DNA of 64,000 nt from Brenneria goodwinii (GTDB lineage Bacteria; Pseudomonadota; Gammaproteobacteria; Enterobacterales; Enterobacteriaceae), in assembly GCF_002291445.1 (NCBI RefSeq), contig NZ_CP014137.1:186001-250000 (forward strand), read 5' to 3'. The notes below the pieces were generated by a model, which saw only the letters and a list, made by a program, of their open reading frames with translations, was not told the DNA's origin and searched no databases. A program made the position numbers and the translations under genes. This document shows, one piece after another, positions 58,368 through 64,000 of the stretch. How positions within the stretch are numbered: the first letter of the stretch is position 1; every line of letters starts with the position of its first letter.

Positions 58368-58606
58368 GGTCGTCTCCGATTGATTTGCCTTGCCCTTATT
58401 TAATATATTTTTCCGCCGACAGCGTCCAATCTCTTTTTGTGCTTAGTTATCGCCAAATTTTTGTTTAGACTGCACGAAAGCGGAGTAAACGCGGCTATAA
58501 CGCAGAGAAACGCTGGTTTTTGTTTCGTTGGATATCTATAATCCCGCGCAACCTTTTTCCCCTCAGACTCAACGTAAGCCATTTCAACTCGGCTGGGATA
58601 TATTTT

Positions 58607-59065
58607 ATGAGCGAAAAGTACGTCGTAACCTGGGATATGTTGCAAATTCATGCCCGCAAACTGGCGCAGCGCCTACTGCCTGCCGAACAATGGAAAGGCA
58701 TCATTGCCGTTAGCCGCGGCGGATTGGTTCCCGGCGCGCTGCTGGCGCGTGAGCTGGGTATTCGTCATGTTGATACGGTTTGCATTTCCAGCTATGACCA
58801 TGATAACCAGCGTGAAATGAAAGTGCTCAAGCGCGCGGAGGGTGATGGCGAAGGCTTTATCGTGGTGGACGACCTGGTGGATACCGGCGGTACGGCGAAA
58901 GCTATTCGCGATATGTATCCCAAAGCCCATTTTGTCACGATTTTCGCCAAACCAGCCGGCAAGCCGTTGGTTGACGACTATATCGTCGACATTCCCCAGA
59001 ATACCTGGATCGAACAGCCGTGGGATATGGGCGTGGCATTTGTCCCGCCGCTGTCCGACCGCTGA
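58607..59065 (+). CDS. gpt: Xanthine-guanine phosphoribosyltransferase
   Basis: Purine salvage enzyme making XMP, GMP and IMP from bases and PRPP at the membrane face. The 152 residues equal E. coli Gpt. The PRPP motif is [32 protein letters not shown] and the base-binding WIEQPWDMG are also present. The ATG at 58607 (MSEKYVVTW) is chosen by length and family. Its stop codon is followed directly by an ERIC element and then a terminator. Confidence 0.96.
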   Translation: MSEKYVVTWDMLQIHARKLAQRLLPAEQWKGIIAVSRGGLVPGALLARELGIRHVDTVCISSYDHDNQREMKVLKRAEGDGEGFIVVDDLVDTGGTAKAIRDMYPKAHFVTIFAKPAGKPLVDDYIVDIPQNTWIEQPWDMGVAFVPPLSDR

Positions 59066-59192
59066 TATACCCTTCATCTTTCAAGTTGCAGGTGCGTTGG
59101 CCGCGTTTGCTCACCCGAATCACTTACCTGAGTAAGCTCATCGGGATTCACTCACTCGCCGCCTTCCTGCAACTCGAAATCTATTGGGTATA
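59066..59192 (+). repeat. ERIC element, canonical 127 bp
   Basis: Starts tatacccttcatctttcaag, has the core ctcacccgaatcacttacctgagtaagc and ends aaatctattgggtata. The length is exactly 127 bp, the canonical ERIC/IRU size. It begins one base after the gpt stop, so it is transcribed in the gpt 3' UTR. Confidence 0.93.
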
Positions 59193-59216
59193 ACCACTCG
59201 TCTGTTTATTTGTCTC

Positions 59217-59241
59217 ATGCCCGGTTATGCCGGGCATTTTT
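59217..59241 (+). terminator. Rho-independent terminator of gpt
   Basis: TGCCCGG (59218-59224), loop TTATG, CCGGGCA (59230-59236) and a T5 run. It lies after the ERIC element in the gpt transcript. Confidence 0.9.
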
Positions 59242-59408
59242 GTTTATCAACGCTCATCATATTTCAAGACTTGTTTCCCATTCATGGTTAATTTGCGCCG
59301 ATTATGTGCACTTGTGTTGATTTGTGCGCGCTGTTATTTGTCTTCGCCATGATGAGTTAGTTACACTCAGGGCTAAGTTTAGTGTCGCTTACATAAAGGG
59401 AGACGGCT

Positions 59409-60656
59409 GTGGCGCAAGCTAACTTGTCTGAAATCCTGTTCAAACCATCCTTTAAGCACTCGGAAACCTCTACATTGGTAAAGCGTGCTCGTCATGACCA
59501 GGATGCACTGAGAACACACTCCGCGCTGGAAGGAGAGAATACCGGCAGCTGGTACCGCATGCTGAATCGGCTGATGTGGATCTGGCGCGGTGTCGATCCG
59601 TGGGATATTGAAGAAGTCCTGGCGCGCATCGCCGTTAGTCAGGCGGAAAGAAGCAAACGTCAATTACTGGATACGGTGATTGGCTACCGCAGCGGCAACT
59701 GGATTTATGAATGGGTTAAGCAAGGGGCTGACTGGCAGAGCCGGGTCACGGACGACGAAAATATCGAAAACGGCCAGTATTGGCTGAACGCGGCGAATCT
59801 GTATAGCATCGCGGCTTACCCCCATATTAAAGGAGATGAGCTGGCTGAACAGGCGCAGACGCTAGCCAACCGCGCTTATGAAGAGGCGGCGAAATACCTT
59901 CCCTATGAGTTAAAGGAACTGACTTTTCCAGTTGAAGGCGGCGGTTTGCTGACCGGCTTTCTACACCTGCCCCAAAAGGGCGAGGCGCCGTTTCCGACGA
60001 TACTGATGTGCGGCGGGCTGGAAACATTGCAAAGCGACTACTATCGCCTGTTCCGTGATTATCTGGCGCCGGCCGGGATGGCCATGCTGACCATTGATGT
60101 TCCGTCGGTCGGTTTTTCCTCACGTTGGAAACTGAATCAGGACTCCAGCTTCCTGCATCAGCAGGTGTTGCGGGCATTGCCGGATGTGCCGTGGGTAGAC
60201 CACTGCCGCGTCGGGGCATTTGGCTTTCGTTTCGGGGCCAACATCGCCGTGCGGCTTGCTTATCTTGAGGCGCAGCGCCTGCGCGGCGTCGCTTGTCTCG
60301 GCCCCGTGGTGCATCATCTGCTGTGTGACGCGGATCGCCAGCAACAGGTGCCGGGAATGTTTATGGATGTGCTGGCGAGCAGGTTGGGCATGCCGTTTTC
60401 TACGGATGCCGCGCTGAAGATAGAATTGAGCCGCTATTCGCTTAAAACGCAGGGGTTGCTTGGCCGGCGCTGTCCCACGCCGATGTTGGCCGGATATTGG
60501 GACAACGACCTGGTCTGCCCGAAGGAAGAGGCGACGCTGATCGTCAATTCATCGCAGCAGGGGAAACTGTTGCCGGTGAATTTTTCACCGGTCTATCAGA
60601 ATTTTCATCATGCGTTACAGCAAATCACCCGTTGGTTAGGACAAAATTTAGCGTAG
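59409..60656 (+). CDS. frsA: Esterase/fermentation-respiration switch protein FrsA
   Basis: Alpha/beta hydrolase-like protein (415 residues, E. coli 414), reported to bind IIA-Glc and to influence respiration versus fermentation. The nucleophile-elbow region reads [11 protein letters not shown], with Arg in place of the usual Ser as far as I can align it. Other conserved parts are [28 protein letters not shown] and [12 protein letters not shown]. The GTG start has gggag six bases upstream. Separate transcription unit between gpt and crl. Confidence 0.94.
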   Translation: MAQANLSEILFKPSFKHSETSTLVKRARHDQDALRTHSALEGENTGSWYRMLNRLMWIWRGVDPWDIEEVLARIAVSQAERSKRQLLDTVIGYRSGNWIYEWVKQGADWQSRVTDDENIENGQYWLNAANLYSIAAYPHIKGDELAEQAQTLANRAYEEAAKYLPYELKELTFPVEGGGLLTGFLHLPQKGEAPFPTILMCGGLETLQSDYYRLFRDYLAPAGMAMLTIDVPSVGFSSRWKLNQDSSFLHQQVLRALPDVPWVDHCRVGAFGFRFGANIAVRLAYLEAQRLRGVACLGPVVHHLLCDADRQQQVPGMFMDVLASRLGMPFSTDAALKIELSRYSLKTQGLLGRRCPTPMLAGYWDNDLVCPKEEATLIVNSSQQGKLLPVNFSPVYQNFHHALQQITRWLGQNLA

Positions 60657-60715
60657 TTGATTGATAAATTACCATACTCTGTTAAAAAGGATGTTCAAAC
60701 CAAGGAGATTGCCGA

Positions 60716-61090
60716 ATGATGTTACCGAGTGGGCATACGAAAAGCAGACTCATGAAAAACTTTGCTTCTCTGGGGCCCTATTTACGTGAAGCGCAGTGTG
60801 AGCATGACCATTTTTTCTTTGATTGCCTGGCCGTTTGTGTCAATGTAAAACCCGCCCCGGAAAAACGTGAATTCTGGGGCTGGTGGCTGGATCTTGCCGC
60901 GCAAGACCAGACGTTTACTTACCATTATCGCTTTGGTTTATTTGATAAAAACGGTGATTGGCGTGAAGAACAAATTAAAGATAAAGAAGTAATGGATAAG
61001 CTGGAAAGTACGAAAGAAGCCTTCCATGTTCGTTTGGAAAAACTCCTGCAATCATTGGATCCGGTCTGTTCATTAACCGCACGACCGTGA
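60716..61090 (+). CDS. crl: Sigma-S activator Crl
   Basis: Binds RpoS and helps it assemble with RNA polymerase core, promoting curli and stationary-phase genes. The 124 residues begin [16 protein letters not shown], like E. coli MTLPSGHPKSRL. The core [25 protein letters not shown] is highly conserved, as is the later [10 protein letters not shown]. The C-terminus is about nine residues shorter than in E. coli. The gap to proB is only 126 bp; phoE, found between crl and proBA in E. coli, is absent. Confidence 0.95.
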   Translation: MMLPSGHTKSRLMKNFASLGPYLREAQCEHDHFFFDCLAVCVNVKPAPEKREFWGWWLDLAAQDQTFTYHYRFGLFDKNGDWREEQIKDKEVMDKLESTKEAFHVRLEKLLQSLDPVCSLTARP

Positions 61091-61216
61091 TGCTCCCTGC
61101 CTGATCCCCGATTTATTAGCGGGTTTTCGCGTTGTGCCTGTTGGCATAATGCGCCCGGCCTGTTACAACGTTTTTCTTATTTATCCTTTTTTGATGACTT
61201 TCAACGGCAGAAAATT

Positions 61217-62320
61217 ATGAGCGGTAGCCAAACTTTGGTTGTGAAACTTGGCACCAGCGTGCTGACCGGCGGTTCACGCCGCCTTAATCGGGCCCATATT
61301 GTTGAACTGGTGCGTCAGTGCGCGCAGCAGCATGCGGCAGGGCATCGGATTGTTATTGTGACGTCCGGGGCGATTGCCGCCGGACGTGAACATCTGGGCT
61401 ACCCGGAACTTCCGGCAACTATCGCCTCCAAGCAACTGCTAGCCGCGGTAGGGCAAAGCCGGTTAATCCAACTGTGGGAGCAGATGTTCTCCATCTATGG
61501 CATCCACATCGGCCAGATGCTGCTGACGCGTGCCGATCTGGAAGATCGTGAACGCTTTCTTAACGCGCGCGACACCATGAGGGCGCTGCTGGATAACCAC
61601 ATTGTTCCGGTCATTAATGAAAATGATGCGGTCGCTACGTTAGAAATCAAAGTCGGCGACAATGATAACCTTTCCGCGCTGGCGGCCATTCTGGCCGATG
61701 CGGATAAACTATTGCTATTGACCGATCAGGCCGGACTATTTACCGCCGATCCGCGTAAAAATCCGGATGCGGAACTCATTCGTGAAGTGACCGGCATCAA
61801 CGATGCGTTGCGCAATATCGCGGGCGATAGCGTATCCGGCTTAGGTACCGGCGGCATGTCGACCAAACTGCAGGCGGCTGATGTCGCTTGCCGTGCCGGC
61901 ATCGACGTGGTGATTGCCGCGGGGAACCAGCCGGGCGTTATTGGCGATGTTATCGCGGACGTCTCCGTCGGTACGCGTTTCCATGCCCTGGAAGCGCCGT
62001 TGGAAAAACGCAAACGCTGGATTTTTGGCGCGCCTCCGGCGGGTGAAATCACGGTGGATGATGGCGCGCTGTCGGCGATCCTTGAACGCGGCAGCTCGTT
62101 ATTGCCCAAAGGGATCCGCGACGTGACGGGGGATTTTTCCCGAGGCGAGGTCATTCGCATCCGTAGCCTGAGCGGGCGGGATTTAGCGCATGCGATGACC
62201 CGCTATAATAGCGATGCATTGCGTATGATCGCCGGGCATCATTCTCAGCAGATCGCCGACATTCTCGGTTACGAATACGGCCCGGTGGCGGTTCACCGGG
62301 ACGACATGATCATCAATTAA
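61217..62320 (+). CDS. proB: Glutamate 5-kinase
   Basis: First step of proline synthesis: glutamate to gamma-glutamyl phosphate, feedback-inhibited by proline. The 367 residues equal E. coli ProB. The amino-acid kinase domain has [37 protein letters not shown] and [15 protein letters not shown]-terminal PUA domain (about 276-355) follows. It lies 10 bp before proA in one operon. Confidence 0.97.
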   Translation: MSGSQTLVVKLGTSVLTGGSRRLNRAHIVELVRQCAQQHAAGHRIVIVTSGAIAAGREHLGYPELPATIASKQLLAAVGQSRLIQLWEQMFSIYGIHIGQMLLTRADLEDRERFLNARDTMRALLDNHIVPVINENDAVATLEIKVGDNDNLSALAAILADADKLLLLTDQAGLFTADPRKNPDAELIREVTGINDALRNIAGDSVSGLGTGGMSTKLQAADVACRAGIDVVIAAGNQPGVIGDVIADVSVGTRFHALEAPLEKRKRWIFGAPPAGEITVDDGALSAILERGSSLLPKGIRDVTGDFSRGEVIRIRSLSGRDLAHAMTRYNSDALRMIAGHHSQQIADILGYEYGPVAVHRDDMIIN

Positions 62321-62330
62321 GGAGTACGCG

Positions 62331-63584
62331 ATGCTTGAACAAATGGGCAAAGCGGCGAAAGCGGCGTCTTATCAACTTTCGGTGCTGAGTACGGCCGAGA
62401 AAGATCGCGCACTGGCGGCGATTGCCGATTTACTGGAACAGGAAAGCGTGCAGATACTGGCGGCCAATGAGCAGGACGTGGCGCAGGCGCGGCAAAATGG
62501 CATGAGCGAAGCGCTGCTCGATCGGCTGCTGCTGACGCCGGAAAGGCTGGCGGCGATTGCCAACGATGTTCGCCAGGTATGCCGGCTGACCGATCCGGTA
62601 GGACAGGTGATTGACGGCCGTATGCTGGACAGCGGGCTTAAGCTGGAACGACGACGCGTGCCGCTTGGCGTTGTCGGCGTGATTTATGAAGCTCGCCCCA
62701 ACGTCACCATCGATGTGGCTTCGCTGTGCCTGAAGACCGGTAATGCGGTGATCCTGCGCGGCGGCAAGGAAACCTATCGTACGAACGCGGCAACGGTGAA
62801 GGTCATCCAGCTGGCGTTGGCGCAGTGCGGCTTGCCGGAGTCTGCGGTGCAGGCTATTGAAAGCCCGGATCGTGAACTGGTCAATCAGTTGCTGAAGTTG
62901 GATCGCTATGTCGACATGCTGATCCCGCGTGGCGGCGCCGGTTTGCACAAGCTGTGTCGCGAACAGTCGACGATCCCGGTTATTACCGGCGGGATCGGGG
63001 TATGCCACATTTATGCGGATGAAAGCATTGATTTTGACAAAGCCCTGACGGTGATTGAAAGTGCTAAAGTGCAACGTCCCAGCGCCTGCAACAGTCTGGA
63101 AACTCTGTTGGTAAACCAGAGCATTGCGGCCAGTTTCCTACCGGCGTTGAGCAAAAAAATGGCGGCGGCCGGGGTAACTTTACATGCCAGCGCATCCGCA
63201 ATGCCGCATCTGGCCGATGGCCCGGCGAAAGTCGTACCGGTGGAAGCGGTCAACTATGACGATGAATGGTTGTCGAACGATCTCAATGTCACGCTGGTGG
63301 ACGATCTGGCAGAGGCGGTGGCGCATATTCGCGAGCACGGCACACAGCACTCCGACGCGATTCTGACGCGTTCGCTGAGCAATGCGGAACGCTTTGTGCG
63401 CGAAGTGGACTCCTCGGCGGTTTATGTGAATGCCAGCACCCGCTTTACCGATGGCGGACAATTCGGTTTGGGCGCGGAAGTCGCCGTCAGCACACAAAAA
63501 CTGCACGCACGCGGCCCGATGGGGTTAGAAGCGCTGACCACCTACAAATGGATTGGCTACGGCGACGATCTGGTTCGGCCATAA
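62331..63584 (+). CDS. proA: Gamma-glutamyl phosphate reductase
   Basis: Reduces gamma-glutamyl phosphate with NADPH to glutamate semialdehyde. The 417 residues match E. coli ProA. Motifs are [34 protein letters not shown], the catalytic Cys in [14 protein letters not shown] and [22 protein letters not shown]. ggag lies upstream of the ATG. Substrate channelling with ProB is typical of the pair. Confidence 0.97.
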   Translation: MLEQMGKAAKAASYQLSVLSTAEKDRALAAIADLLEQESVQILAANEQDVAQARQNGMSEALLDRLLLTPERLAAIANDVRQVCRLTDPVGQVIDGRMLDSGLKLERRRVPLGVVGVIYEARPNVTIDVASLCLKTGNAVILRGGKETYRTNAATVKVIQLALAQCGLPESAVQAIESPDRELVNQLLKLDRYVDMLIPRGGAGLHKLCREQSTIPVITGGIGVCHIYADESIDFDKALTVIESAKVQRPSACNSLETLLVNQSIAASFLPALSKKMAAAGVTLHASASAMPHLADGPAKVVPVEAVNYDDEWLSNDLNVTLVDDLAEAVAHIREHGTQHSDAILTRSLSNAERFVREVDSSAVYVNASTRFTDGGQFGLGAEVAVSTQKLHARGPMGLEALTTYKWIGYGDDLVRP

Positions 63585-63611
63585 CCCCGTTTTTTAATCC
63601 GTAAAGTTATA

Positions 63612-63651
63612 GGATTCTCTGTTATTAGTGTGGAAAATTATCAGAGAATCC
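63612..63651. repeat. Inverted repeat after proA
   Basis: GGATTCTCTG (63612-63621) and CAGAGAATCC (63642-63651) form a perfect 10-bp stem with a 20-nt loop. No T-run follows. It may be the proBA terminator or an mRNA 3' end stabiliser. Confidence 0.5.
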
Positions 63652-63774
63652 CTATCTTCAATACAACGATTATAAAACCAGCAGACGATAGCCAATCGCT
63701 TGACTTGCCGCCTCATTTTCAATAGTTTGTCACCCCGTAGCTCATCGTCATGCATTCGCCAAGACGATCCCGAA

Positions 63775-63850
63775 GCCGATATAGCTCAGTTGGTAGAGCA
63801 GCGCATTCGTAATGCGAAGGTCGTAGGTTCGACTCCTATTATCGGCACCA
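63775..63850 (+). tRNA. thrW: tRNA-Thr (anticodon CGT)
   Basis: A 76-nt cloverleaf with encoded CCA. The acceptor is gccgata/tatcggc and the anticodon CGT lies at 63808-63810. The sequence appears identical to E. coli thrW and it follows proBA, as in E. coli, where prophage CP4-6 uses this tRNA as its attachment site. Confidence 0.97.
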
Positions 63851-63973
63851 TCCTCCCTATTTTAACGTCTCCCTAAGTCTACTCAAACGCCCTTTAAACC
63901 CTTATAATACGCGGTTTCACGGCCCTTATTGTCTCTGCTCGTCTACTCACGTTCACAGAAATCTACGGTGAGT

Positions 63974-63994
63974 TGGGGGTATCAATGGGGGTAT
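63974..63994 (+). repeat. Direct repeat TGGGGGTAT, two copies
   Basis: TGGGGGTAT occurs at 63974-63982 and 63986-63994, 12 bp apart, 124 bp past the tRNA end. Such repeats are common just in front of tyrosine integrase genes in tRNA-borne islands, where they may be arm-type binding sites. The window ends before any integrase frame can be seen. Confidence 0.45.
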
Positions 63995-64000
63995 TCGCTG

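Overview
The window reads as a chromosomal segment of an enterobacterium (Enterobacterales). Most proteins align over their full length with Escherichia coli K-12 counterparts as I know them. The 16S sequence, a complete methionine-salvage (mtn) set and 127-bp ERIC repeats fit a plant-associated member of the Pectobacteriaceae (Brenneria, Pectobacterium or Dickeya type). The genus is an inference; I could not run a 16S comparison.

Layout. (1) 1-5570: a ribosomal RNA operon (16S with its 5' end cut off, tRNA-Glu, 23S, 5S, tRNA-Thr, second 5S, terminator). The 23S gene is about 195 nt longer than in E. coli because hairpin-shaped intervening sequences sit in helix 25 and helix 45. (2) 5658-13317: pssA, patZ, tapT and trxC on the minus strand, then yfiF and a DUF3574 lipoprotein on the plus strand. 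(3) 13404-21079: the emrRAB multidrug efflux operon and the proVWX glycine betaine/proline importer with a recognisable proU promoter. (4) 21755-23341: a cytoplasmic gamma-glutamyltransferase-like enzyme. (5) 24272-42193: an enlarged ydi cluster (ydiL, aroL-like, ydiM, a LysR gene, ydiN, ydiB, aroD, ydiF, ydiO, ydiP, an MFS remnant, ydiQRST, fadK). (6) 42207-48773: methionine salvage (yafV, ybdL, mtnBCD, mtnA, mtnK) with two candidate MetJ operators in its divergent promoters. (7) 48816-51293: yajD and an ABC-F ATPase preceded by a 27-codon leader ORF and competing hairpins. (8) 51579-63584: gmhA, yafJ, yafK, yafE, dinB, pepD, a small membrane protein, gpt, frsA, crl and proBA, in near E. coli order but without phoE. 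(9) 63775-64000: tRNA-Thr(CGT), a classic integration site, with two direct repeats at the very end of the window.

How it fits together. The most interesting block is the ydi cluster. It joins quinate/shikimate transport and interconversion (YdiM, YdiN, YdiB, AroD, AroL-like) to a carnitine-reduction-like set: CoA transferase YdiF, CoA ligase FadK, CaiA-like acyl-CoA dehydrogenase YdiO and FixABCX-like YdiQRST. Shikimate is itself an alpha,beta-unsaturated acid, so I propose that the cluster activates shikimate to its CoA ester and reduces it as an electron sink; this is inference. The second notable signal is the ABC-F leader, which looks like ribosome-mediated attenuation of the kind that controls antibiotic-induced ribosome-protection genes.
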